A stretch of 64,000 nt of DNA, taken from the NCBI GenBank assembly GCA_023078555.1, contig CM041197.1, positions 12,240,002 to 12,304,001 on the forward strand. Reading direction: 5' to 3'. The notes beneath the pieces were generated by a model that had not been told where the DNA came from, did not search any database, and saw nothing but the letters and a program-made list of their open reading frames with translations. Each line of letters starts with the position of its first letter. Position 1 is the stretch's first letter. Shown one piece after another: positions 36,648 through 49,100 of the stretch. Made by a program: the position numbers and the translations under genes. The stretch is from Ulva prolifera (Eukaryota > Chlorophyta > Ulvophyceae > Ulvales > Ulvaceae).

Positions 36648-39462
36648 GTGGGCACTGTAATTTGGATACGGAAAACGATCGAATCATCAAAATCTGAGCA
36701 TGCGTTGCTGTTCGGAACATGCATAAATGCTAGAAGAGACCAGCTCCTTCGTTTCCATGACAGATGTATGAGGCTACGGAGCATGCGTGTGCTGCTGAGG
36801 TGCACCTGTGGGCACTGTAATTTGGATGCGGAAAACGATCGAATCATCAAAATCTGAGGATGCAGTGCTGTTCGGAACATGCAGTAATGCTAGAATACTC
36901 CAGCTCCGTCGTTTCCATGACAGATGTAAGAGGCTAAGGTGCGTGCGCGTCCTGATGAGGTGCACTAGTGCTGCTGAGGTGCACCTGTGGGCACTGTAAT
37001 CTGGATGCGGAAAACGATCGAATCATCAAAATCTGAGCATGCAGTGCTGTTCGGAACATGTATAAATGCTAGAAGAGACCAGCTCCTTCGTTTCCATGAC
37101 AGATGTATGAGGCTACGGAGCATGCGTGTGCTGCTGAGGTGCACCTGTGGGCACTGTAATTTGGATGCGGAAAACGATCGAATCATCAAAATCTGAGGAT
37201 GCAGTGCTGTTCGGAACATGCATAAATGCTAGAATACACCATTTCCGTCGTTTCTGTGACAGATGTATGAGGCTACGGAGCATGCGTGTGCTGCTGAGGT
37301 GCACCTGTGGGCACTGTAATTTGGATGCGGAAAACGATCGAATCATCAAAATCTGAGGATGCAGTGCTGTTCGGAACATGCAGTAATGCTAGAATACTCC
37401 AGCTCCGTCGTTTCCATGACAGATGTAAGAGGCTAAGGTGCGTGCGCGTCCTGATGAGGTGCACTAGTGCTGCTGAGGTGCACCTGTGGGCACTGTAATC
37501 TGGATGCGGAAAACGATCGAATCATCAAAATCTGAGCATGCAGTGCTGTTCGAAACATGTATAAATGCTAGAAGAGACCAGCTCCTTCGTTTCCATGACA
37601 GATGTATGAGGCTACGGAGCATGCGTGTGCTGCTGAGGTGCACCTGTGGGCACTGTAATTTGGATGCGGAAAACGATCGAATCATCAAAATCTGAGGATG
37701 CAGTGCTGTTCGGAACATGCATTAATGCTAGAATAATCCAGCTCCGTCGTTTCCATGACAGATGTAAGAGGCTAAGGTGCGTGCGCGTCCTGATGAGGTG
37801 CACTAGTGCTGCTGAGGTGCACCTGTGGGCACTGTAATCTGGATGCGGAAAACGATCGAATCATCAAAATCTGAGCATGCAGTGCTGTTCGGAACATGTA
37901 TAAATGCTAGAAGAGACCAGCTCCTTCGTTTCCATGACAGATGTATGAGGCTACGGAGCATGCGTGTGCTGCTGAGGTGCACCTGTGGGCACTGTAATTT
38001 GGATGCGGAAAACGATCGAATCATCAAAATCTGAGCATGCGGTGCTGTTCGGAACATGCATAAATGCTAGAATACACCATTTCCGTCGTTTCTGTGACAG
38101 ATGTATGAGGCTACGGAGCATGCGTGTGCTGCTGAGGTGCACCTGTGGGCACTGTAATTTGGATGCGGAAAACGATCGAATCATCAAAATCTGAGGATGC
38201 AGTGCTGTTCGGAACATGCATTAATGCTAGAATAATCCAGCTCCGTCGTTTCCATGACAGATGTAAGAGGCTAAGGTGCGTGCGCGTCCTGATGAGGTGC
38301 ACTTGTGCTGCTGAGGTGCACCTGTGGGCACTGTAATTTGGGTGCGGAAAACGATCGAATCATTAAAATCTGAGCATGCAGTGCTGTTCGGAACATGCAT
38401 AAATGCTAGAATACACCATTTCCGTCGTTTCTGTGACAGATGTATGAGGCTACGGAGCATGCGTGTGCTGCTGAGGTGCACCTGTGGGCACTGTAATTTG
38501 GATGCGGAAAACGATCGAATCATCAAAATCTGAGGATGCAGTGCTGTTCGGAACATGCATTAATGCTAGAATACTCCAGCTCCGTCGTTTCCATGACAGA
38601 TGTAAGAGGCTAAGGTGCGTGCGCGTCCTGCTGAGGTGCACTTGTGCTGCTGAGGTGCACCTGTGGGCACTGTAATCTGGATGCGGAAAACGATCGAATC
38701 ATCAAAATCTGAGCATGCAGTGCTGTTCGGAACATGTATAAATGCTAGAAGAGACCAGCTCCTTCGTTTCCATGACAGATGTATGAGGCTACGGAGCATG
38801 CGTGTGCTGCTGAGGTGCACCTGTGGGCACTGTAATTTGGATGCGGAAAACGATCGAATCATCAAAATCTGAGGATGCAGTGCTGTTCGGAACATGCATA
38901 AATGCTAGAATACACCATTTCCGTCGTTTCTGTGACAGATGTATGAGGCTACGGAGCATGCGTGTGCTGCTGAGGTGCACCTGTGGGCACTGTAATTTGG
39001 ATGCGGAAAACGATCGAATCATCAAAATCTGAGGATGCAGTGCTGTTCGGAACATGCATAAATGCTAGAATACACCATTTCCGTCGTTTCTGTGACAGAT
39101 GTATGAGGCTACGGAGCATGCGTGTGCTGCTGAGGTGCACCTGTGGGCACTGTAATTTGGGTGCGGAAAACGATCGAATCATTAAAATCTGAGCATGCAG
39201 TGCTGTTCGGAACATGCATAAATGCTAGAATACACCATTTCCGTCGTTTCTGTGACAGATGTATGAGGCTACGGAGCATGCGTGTGCTGCTGAGGTGCAC
39301 CTGTGGGCACTGTAATTTGGGTGCGGAAAACGATCGAATCATTAAAATCTGAGGATGCAGTGCTGTTCGGAACATGCATTAATGCTAGAATACTCCAGCT
39401 CCGTCGTTTCCATGACAGATGTATGAGGCTACGGAGCATGCGTGTGCTGCTGAGGTGCACCT
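36648..39462. repeat. 2,815-bp unit, copy 2 of the 3-kb unit
   Basis: Seventeen monomers: chimera-L1-S2-S1-L1-S2-L1-S2-S1-L2-S1-L2-S2-S1-S1-S1-S3. It matches 33,654-34,990 at offset 2,994 and 35,330-36,327 at offset 2,495. It then has two more S1 monomers than copy 1 before S3. The right part (38,145-39,462) also matches 32,337-33,653. Confidence 0.9.
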
Positions 39463-40958
39463 GTGGGCACTGTAATTTGGATACGGAAAACGATCGAATC
39501 ATCAAAATCTGAGCATGCGTTGCTGTTCGGAACATGCATAAATGCTAGAATACACCATTTCCGTCGTTTCTGTGACAGATGTATGAGGCTACGGAGCATG
39601 CGTGTGCTGCTGAGGTGCACCTGTGGGCACTGTAATTTGGATGCGGAAAACGATCGAATCATCAAAATCTGAGGATGCAGTGCTGTTCGGAACATGCAGT
39701 AATGCTAGAATACTCCAGCTCCGTCGTTTCCATGACAGATGTAAGAGGCTAAGGTGCGTGCGCGTCCTGATGAGGTGCACTAGTGCTGCTGAGGTGCACC
39801 TGTGGGCACTGTAATCTGGATGCGGAAAACGATCGAATCATCAAAATCTGAGCATGCAGTGCTGTTCGAACATGTATAAATGCTAGAAGAGACCAGCTCC
39901 TTCGTTTCCATGACAGATGTATGAGGCTACGGAGCATGCGTGTGCTGCTGAGGTGCACCTGTGGGCACTGTAATTTGGATGCGGAAAACGATCGAATCAT
40001 CAAAATCTGAGGATGCAGTGCTGTTCGGAACATGCATTAATGCTAGAATAATCCAGCTCCGTCGTTTCCATGACAGATGTAAGAGGCTAAGGTGCGTGCG
40101 CGTCCTGATGAGGTGCACTAGTGCTGCTGAGGTGCACCTGTGGGCACTGTAATCTGGATGCGGAAAACGATCGAATCATCAAAATCTGAGCATGCAGTGC
40201 TGTTCGGAACATGTATAAATGCTAGAAGAGACCAGCTCCTTCGTTTCCATGACAGATGTATGAGGCTACGGAGCATGCGTGTGCTGCTGAGGTGCACCTG
40301 TGGGCACTGTAATTTGGATGCGGAAAACGATCGAATCATCAAAATCTGAGCATGCGGTGCTGTTCGGAACATGCATAAATGCTAGAATACACCATTTCCG
40401 TCGTTTCTGTGACAGATGTATGAGGCTACGGAGCATGCGTGTGCTGCTGAGGTGCACCTGTGGGCACTGTAATTTGGATGCGGAAAACGATCGAATCATC
40501 AAAATCTGAGGATGCAGTGCTGTTCGGAACATGCATTAATGCTAGAATACTCCAGCTCCGTCGTTTCCATGACAGATGTAAGAGGCTAAGGTGCGTGCGC
40601 GTCCTGATGAGGTGCACTTGTGCTGCTGAGGTGCACCTGTGGGCACTGTAATTTGGGTGCGGAAAACGATCGAATCATTAAAATCTGAGGATGCAGTGCT
40701 GTTCGGAACATGCATAAATGCTAGAATACACCATTTCCGTCGTTTCTGTGACAGATGTATGAGGCTACGGAGCATGCGTGTGCTGCTGAGGTGCACCTGT
40801 GGGCACTGTAATTTGGGTGCGGAAAACGATCGAATCATTAAAATCTGAGGATGCAGTGCTGTTCGGAACATGCATAAATGCTAGAATACACCATTTCCGT
40901 CGTTTCTGTGACAGATGTATGAGGCTACGGAGCATGCGTGTGCTGCTGAGGTGCACCT
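39463..40958. repeat. Connecting array segment
   Basis: Monomers run S1 (ggatacgg form), L1, S2 (159 bp, ttcgaacatg near 39,868), L1 (aataatccag form), S2, S1, L2, S1, S1. The 159-bp S2 could come from either ttcggaacatg or ttcgaaacatg by one deletion. Confidence 0.88.
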
Positions 40959-43771
40959 GTGGGCACTGTAATTTGGATGCGGAAATCGATCGAATCATCA
41001 AAATCTGAGGATGCAGTGCTGTTCGGAACATGCATAAATGCTAGAATACACCATTTCCGTCGTTTCTGTGACAGATGTATGAGGCTACGGAGCATGCCTG
41101 TGCTGCTGAGGTGCACCTGTGGGCACTGTAATTTGGATGCGGAAAACGATCGAATCATCAAAATCTGAGGATGCAGTGCTGTTCGGAACATGCATTAATG
41201 CTAGAATACTCCAGCTCCGTCGTTTCCATGACAGATGTATGAGGCTACGGAGCATGCGTGTGCTGCTGAGGTGCACCTGTGGGCACTGTAATTTGGATAC
41301 GGAAAACGATCGAATCATCAAAATCTGAGCATGCGTTGCTGTTCGGAACATGCATAAATGCTAGAATACACCATTTCCGTCGTTTCTGTGACAGATGTAT
41401 GAGGCTACGGAGCATGCGTGTGCTGCTGAGGTGCACATGTGGGCACTGTAATTTGGATGCGGAAAACGATCGAATCATCAAAATCTGAGGATGCAGTGCT
41501 GTTCGGAACATGCAGTAATGCTAGAATACTCCAGCTCCGTCGTTTCCATGACAGATGTAAGAGGCTAAGGTGCGTGCGCGTCCTGATGAGGTGCACTAGT
41601 GCTGCTGAGGTGCACCTGTGGGCACTGTAATCTGGATGCGGAAAACGATCGAATCATCAAAATCTGAGCATGCAGTGCTGTTCGGAACATGTATAAATGC
41701 TAGAAGAGACCAGCTCCTTCGTTTCCATGACAGATGTATGAGGCTACGGAGCATGCGTGTGCTGCTGAGGTGCACCTGTGGGCACTGTAATTTGGATGCG
41801 GAAAACGATCGAATCATCAAAATCTGAGGATGCAGTGCTGTTCGGAACATGCATAATGCTAGAATACTCCAGCTCCGTCGTTTCCATGACAGATGTATGA
41901 GGCTACGGAGCATGCGTGTGCTGCTGAGGTGCACCTGTGGGCACTGTAATTTGGATACGGAAAACGATCGAATCATCAAAATCTGAGCATGCGTTGCTGT
42001 TCGGAACATGCATAAATGCTAGAATACACCATTTCCGTCGTTTCTGTGACAGATGTATGAGGCTACGGAGCATGCGTGTGCTGCTGAGGTGCACCTGTGG
42101 GCACTGTAATTTGGATGCGGAAACGATCGAATCATCAAAATCTGAGGATGCAGTGCTGTTCGGAACATGCAGTAATGCTAGAATACTCCAGCTCCGTCGT
42201 TTCCATGACAGATGTAAGAGGCTAAGGTGCGTGCGCGTCCTGATGAGGTGCACTAGTGCTGCTGAGGTGCACCTGTGGGCACTGTAATCTGGATGCGGAA
42301 AACGATCGAATCATCAAAATCTGAGCATGCAGTGCTGTTCGGAACATGTATAAATGCTAGAAGAGACCAGCTCCTTCGTTTCCATGACAGATGTATGAGG
42401 CTACGGAGCATGCGTGTGCTGCTGAGGTGCACCTGTGGGCACTGTAATTTGGATGCGGAAAACGATCGAATCATCAAAATCTGAGGATGCAGTGCTGTTC
42501 GGAACATGCAGTAATGCTAGAATACTCCAGCTCCGTCGTTTCCATGACAGATGTAAGAGGCTAAGGTGCGTGCGCGTCCTGATGAGGTGCACTAGTGCTG
42601 CTGAGGTGCACCTGTGGGCACTGTAATCTGGATGCGGAAAACGATCGAATCATCAAAATCTGAGCATGCAGTGCTGTTCGGAACATGTATAAATGCTAGA
42701 AGAGACCAGCTCCTTCGTTTCCATGACAGATGTATGAGGCTACGGAGCATGCGTGTGCTGCTGAGGTGCACCTGTGGGCACTGTAATTTGGATGCGGAAA
42801 ACGATCGAATCATCAAAATCTGAGGATGCAGTGCTGTTCGGAACATGCATTAATGCTAGAATAATCCAGCTCCGTCGTTTCCATGACAGATGTAAGAGGC
42901 TAAGGTGCGTGCGCGTCCTGATGAGGTGCACTAGTGCTGCTGAGGTGCACCTGTGGGCACTGTAATTTGGGTGCGGAAAACGATCGAATCATTAAAATCT
43001 GAGGATGCAGTGCTGTTCGGAACATGCATAAATGCTAGAATACACCATTTCCGTCGTTTCTGTGACAGATGTATGAGGCTACGGAGCATGCGTGTGCTGC
43101 TGAGGTGCACCTGTGGGCACTGTAATTTGGATGCGGAAAACGATCGAATCATCAAAATCTGAGCATGCGGTGCTGTTCGGAACATGCATAAATGCTAGAA
43201 TACACCATTTCCGTCGTTTCTGTGACAGATGTATGAGGCTACGGAGCATGCGTGTGCTGCTGAGGTGCACCTGTGGGCACTGTAATTTGGATGCGGAAAA
43301 CGATCGAATCATCAAAATCTGAGGATGCAGTGCTGTTCGGAACATGCATTAATGCTAGAATACTCCAGCTCCGTCGTTTCCATGACAGATGTAAGAGGCT
43401 AAGGTGCGTGCGCGTCCTGATGAGGTGCACTTGTGCTGCTGAGGTGCACCTGTGGGCACTGTAATTTGGGTGCGGAAAACGATCGAATCATTAAAATCTG
43501 AGGATGCAGTGCTGTTCGGAACATGCATAAATGCTAGAATACACCATTTCCGTCGTTTCTGAGACAGATGTATGAGGCTACGGAGCATGCGTGTGCTGCT
43601 GAGGTGCACCTGTGGGCACTGTAATTTGGGTGCGGAAAACGATCGAATCATTAAAATCTGAGGATGCAGTGCTGTTCGGAACATGCATAAATGCTAGAAT
43701 ACACCATTTCCGTCGTTTCTGTGACAGATGTATGAGGCTACGGAGCATGCGTGTGCTGCTGAGGTGCACCT

Positions 43772-44943
43772 GTGGGCACTGTAATTTGGATGCGGAAATC
43801 GATCGAATCATCAAAATCTGAGGATGCAGTGCTGTTCGGAACATGCAGTAATGCTAGAATACTCCAGCTCCGTCGTTTCCATGACAGATGTAAGAGGCTA
43901 AGGTGCGTGCGCATCCTGATGAGGTGCACTAGTGCTGCTGAGGTGCACCTGTGGGCACTGTAATCTGGATGCGGAAAACGATCGAATCATCAAAATCTGA
44001 GCATGCAGTGCTGTTCGGAACATGTATAAATGCTAGAAGAGACCAGCTCCTTCGTTTCCATGACAGATGTATGAGGCTACGGAGCATGCGTGTGCTGCTG
44101 AGGTGCACCTGTGGGCACTGTAATTTGGATGCGGAAAACGATCGAATCATCAAAATCTGAGGATGCAGTGCTGTTCGGAACATGCAGTAATGCTAGAATA
44201 CTCCAGCTCCGTCGTTTCCATGACAGATGTAAGAGGCTAAGGTGCGTGCGCGTCCTGATGAGGTGCACTAGTGCTGCTGAGGTGCACCTGTGGGCACTGT
44301 ATCTGGATGCGGAAACGATCGAATCATCAAAATCTGAGCATGCAGTGCTGTTCGGAACATGTATAAATGCTAGAAGAGACCAGCTCCTTCGTTTCCATTA
44401 CAGATGTATGAGGCTACGGAGCATGCGTGTGCTGCTGAGTGCACCTGTGGCACTGTAATTTGGATGCGGAAACGATCGAATCATCAAAATCTGAGGATGC
44501 AGTGCTGTTCGGAACATGCATTAATGCTAGAATAATCCAGCTCCGTCGTTTCCATGACAGATGTAAGAGGCTAAGGTGCGTGCGCGTCCTGATGAGGTGC
44601 ACTAGTGCTGCTGAGGTGCACCTGTGGGCACTGTAATTTGGGTGCGGAAAACGATCGAATCATTAAAATCTGAGGATGCAGTGCTGTTCGGAACATGCAT
44701 AAATGCTAGAATACACCATTTCCGTCGTTTCTGTGACAGATGTATGAGGCTACGGAGCATGCGTGTGCTGCTGAGGTGCACCTGTGGGCACTGTAATTTG
44801 GATGCGGAAAACGATCGAATCATCAAAATCTGAGCATGCGGTGCTGTTCGGAACATGCATAAATGCTAGAATACACCATTTCCGTCGTTTCTGTGACAGA
44901 TGTACGAGGCTACGGAGCATGCGTGTGCTGCTGAGGTGCACCT
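43772..44943. repeat. 1.17-kb subunit L1-S2-L1-S2-L1-S1-S1, copy a
   Basis: Seven monomers that should total 1,177 bp but measure 1,172 bp. The five missing bases are the five one-base deletions at 44,298-44,480. The first L1 carries aaatcgatcg. The same subunit follows in tandem at 44,944 and recurs, full length, at 51,712 and 52,889. Confidence 0.88.
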
Positions 44944-46120
44944 GTGGGCACTGTAATTTGGATGCGGAAATCGATCGAATCATCAAAATCTGAGGATGCA
45001 GTGCTGTTCGGAACATGCAGTAATGCTAGAATACTCCAGCTCCGTCGTTTCCATGACAGATGTAAGAGGCTAAGGTGCGTGCGCGTCCTGATGAGGTGCA
45101 CTAGTGCTGCTGAGGTGCACCTGTGGGCACTGTAATCTGGATGCGGAAAACGATCGAATCATCAAAATCTGAGCATGCAGTGCTGTTCGGAACATGTATA
45201 AATGCTAGAAGAGACCAGCTCCTTCGTTTCCATGACAGATGTATGAGGCTACGGAGCATGCGTGTGCTGCTGAGGTGCACCTGTGGGCACTGTAATTTGG
45301 ATGCGGAAAACGATCGAATCATCAAAATCTGAGGATGCAGTGCTGTTCGGAACATGCAGTAATGCTAGAATACTCCAGCTCCGTCGTTTCCATGACAGAT
45401 GTAAGAGGCTAAGGTGCGTGCGCGTCCTGATGAGGTGCACTAGTGCTGCTGAGGTGCACCTGTGGGCACTGTAATCTGGATGCGGAAAACGATCGAATCA
45501 TCAAAATCTGAGCATGCAGTGCTGTTCGGAACATGTATAAATGCTAGAAGAGACCAGCTCCTTCGTTTCCATGACAGATGTATGAGGCTACGGAGCATGC
45601 GTGTGCTGCTGAGGTGCACCTGTGGGCACTGTAATTTGGATGCGGAAAACGATCGAATCATCAAAATCTGAGGATGCAGTGCTGTTCGGAACATGCATTA
45701 ATGCTAGAATAATCCAGCTCCGTCGTTTCCATGACAGATGTAAGAGGCTAAGGTGCGTGCGCGTCCTGATGAGGTGCACTAGTGCTGCTGAGGTGCACCT
45801 GTGGGCACTGTAATTTGGGTGCGGAAAACGATCGAATCATTAAAATCTGAGGATGCAGTGCTGTTCGGAACATGCATAAATGCTAGAATACACCATTTCC
45901 GTCGTTTCTGTGACAGATGTATGAGGCTACGGAGCATGCGTGTGCTGCTGAGGTGCACCTGTGGGCACTGTAATTTGGATGCGGAAAACGATCGAATCAT
46001 CAAAATCTGAGCATGCGGTGCTGTTCGGAACATGCATAAATGCTAGAATACACCATTTCCGTCGTTTCTGTGACAGATGTATGAGGCTACGGAGCATGCG
46101 TGTGCTGCTGAGGTGCACCT
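44944..46120. repeat. 1,177-bp subunit, copy b
   Basis: The same seven-monomer order as 43,772-44,943, again opening with an aaatcgatcg L1. Four 160s... the three long and four short monomers total exactly 1,177 bp. Confidence 0.9.
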
Positions 46121-49100
46121 GTGGGCACTGTAATTTGGATGCGGAAAACGATCGAATCATCAAAATCTGAGGATGCAGTGCTGTTCGGAACATGCATTAA
46201 TGCTAGAATACTCCAGCTCCGTCGTTTCCATGACAGATGTAAGAGGCTAAGGTGCGTGCGCGTCCTGATGAGGTGCACTTGTGCTGCTGAGGTGCACCTG
46301 TGGGCACTGTAATTTGGGTGCGGAAAACGATCGAATCATTAAAATCTGAGGATGCAGTGCTGTTCGGAACATGCATAAATGCTAGAATACACCATTTCCG
46401 TCGTTTCTGAGACAGATGTATGAGGCTACGGAGCATGCGTGTGCTGCTGAGGTGCACCTGTGGGCACTGTAATTTGGGTGCGGAAAACGATCGAATCATT
46501 AAAATCTGAGGATGCAGTGCTGTTCGGAACATGCATAAATGCTAGAATACACCATTTCCGTCGTTTCTGTGACAGATGTATGAGGCTACGGAGCATGCGT
46601 GTGCTGCTGAGGTGCACCTGTGGGCACTGTAATTTGGATGCGGAAATCGATCGAATCATCAAAATCTGAGGATGCAGTGCTGTTCGGAACATGCATAAAT
46701 GCTAGAATACACCATTTCCGTCGTTTCTGTGACAGATGTATGAGGCTACGGAGCATGCGTGTGCTGCTGAGGTGCACCTGTGGGCACTGTAATTTGGATG
46801 CGGAAAACGATCGAATCATCAAAATCTGAGGATGCAGTGCTGTTCGGAACATGCATTAATGCTAGAATACTCCAGCTCCGTCGTTTCCATGACAGATGTA
46901 TGAGGCTACGGAGCATGCGTGTGCTGCTGAGGTGCACCTGTGGGCACTGTAATTTGGATACGGAAAACGATCGAATCATCAAAATCTGAGCATGCGTTGC
47001 TGTTCGGAACATGCATAAATGCTAGAATACTCCAGCTCCGTCGTTTCCATGACAGATGTATGAGGCTACGGAGCATGCGTGTGCTGCTGAGGTGCACCTG
47101 TGGGCACTGTAATTTGGATACGGAAAACGATCGAATCATCAAAATCTGAGCATGCGTTGCTGTTCGGAACATGCATAAATGCTAGAATACACCATTTCCG
47201 TCGTTTCTGTGACAGATGTATGAGGCTACGGAGCATGCGTGTGCTGCTGAGGTGCACCTGTGGGCACTGTAATTTGGATGCGGAAAACGATCGAATCATC
47301 AAAATCTGAGGATGCAGTGCTGTTCGGAACATGCAGTAATGCTAGAATACTCCAGCTCCGTCGTTTCCATGACAGATGTAAGAGGCTAAGGTGCGTGCGC
47401 GTCCTGATGAGGTGCACTAGTGCTGCTGAGGTGCACCTGTGGGCACTGTAATCTGGATGCGGAAAACGATCGAATCATCAAAATCTGAGCATGCAGTGCT
47501 GTTCGGAACATGTATAAATGCTAGAAGAGACCAGCTCCTTCGTTTCCATGACAGATGTATGAGGCTACGGAGCATGCGTGTGCTGCTGAGGTGCACCTGT
47601 GGGCACTGTAATTTGGATGCGGAAAACGATCGAATCAACAAAATCTGAGGATGCAGTGCTGTTCGGAACATGCATAAATGCTAGAATACACCATTTCCGT
47701 CGTTTCTGTGACAGATGTATGAGGCTACGGAGCATGCGTGTGCTGCTGAGGTGCACCTGTGGGCACTGTAATTTGGGTGCGGAAAACGATCGAATCATTA
47801 AAATCTGAGGATGCAGTGCTGTTCGGAACATGCATAAATGCTAGAATACACCATTTCCGTCGTTTCTGTGACAGATGTATGAGGCTACGGAGCATGCGTG
47901 TGCTGCTGAGGTGCACCTGTGGGCACTGTAATTTGGATGCGGAAATCGATCGAATCATCAAAATCTGAGGATGCAGTGCTGTTCGGAACATGCATAAATG
48001 CTAGAATACACCATTTCCGTCGTTTCTGTGACAGATGTATGAGGCTACGGAGCATGCCTGTGCTGCTGAGGTGCACCTGTGGGCACTGTAATTTGGATGC
48101 GGAAAACGATCGAATCATCAAAATCTGAGGATGCAGTGCTGTTCGGAACATGCATTAATGCTAGAATACTCCAGCTCCGTCGTTTCCATGACAGATGTAT
48201 GAGGCTACGGAGCATGCGTGTGCTGCTGAGGTGCACCTGTGGGCACTGTAATTTGGATACGGAAAACGATCGAATCATCAAAATCTGAGCATGCGTTGCT
48301 GTTCGGAACATGCATAAATGCTAGAATACACCATTTCCGTCGTTTCTGTGACAGATGTATGAGGCTACGGAGCATGCGTGTGCTGCTGAGGTGCACCTGT
48401 GGGCACTGTAATTTGGATGCGGAAAACGATCGAATCATCAAAATCTGAGGATGCAGTGCTGTTCGGAACATGCAGTAATGCTAGAATACTCCAGCTCCGT
48501 CGTTTCCATGACAGATGTAAGAGGCTAAGGTGCGTGCGCGTCCTGATGAGGTGCACTAGTGCTGCTGAGGTGCACCTGTGGGCACTGTAATCTGGATGCG
48601 GAAAACGATCGAATCATCAAAATCTGAGCATGCAGTGCTGTTCGGAACATGTATAAATGCTAGAAGAGACCAGCTCCTTCGTTTCCATGACAGATGTATG
48701 AGGCTACGGAGCATGCGTGTGCTGCTGAGGTGCACCTGTGGGCACTGTAATTTGGATACGGAAAACGATCGAATCATCAAAATCTGAGCATGCGTTGCTG
48801 TTCGGAACATGCATAAATGCTAGAATACTCCAGCTCCGTCGTTTCCATGACAGATGTATGAGGCTACGGAGCATGCGTGTGCTGCTGAGGTGCACCTGTG
48901 GGCACTGTAATTGGATGCGGAAATCGATCGAATCATCAAAATCTGAGGATGCAGTGCTGTTCGGAACATGCATAAATGCTAGAATACACCATTTCCGTCG
49001 TTTCTGTGACAGATGTATGAGGCTACGGAGCATGCCTGTGCTGCTGAGGTGCACCTGTGGGCACTGTAATTTGGATGCGGAAAACGATCGAATCATCAAA

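Larger units (their letters stand above)
40959..48897. repeat. 7.9-kb higher-order unit, copy 1
   Basis: There are forty-eight monomers. Landmarks shared with copy 2 are gcatgcctg (G-to-C at 41,098 and 49,036), cacatgtggg (C-to-A at 41,437 and 49,375), and ttctgagacag (43,561 and 51,501). The offset is 7,938 bp at the left, rising to 7,945 bp as small deletions in this copy accumulate. The unit contains two 1.17-kb tandem subunits (43,772 and 44,944) and a one-base-deletion cluster at 44,298-44,480. The last monomer, 48,738-48,897 (S3 with ggatacgg), has no equivalent at the end of copy 2. Confidence 0.9.
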
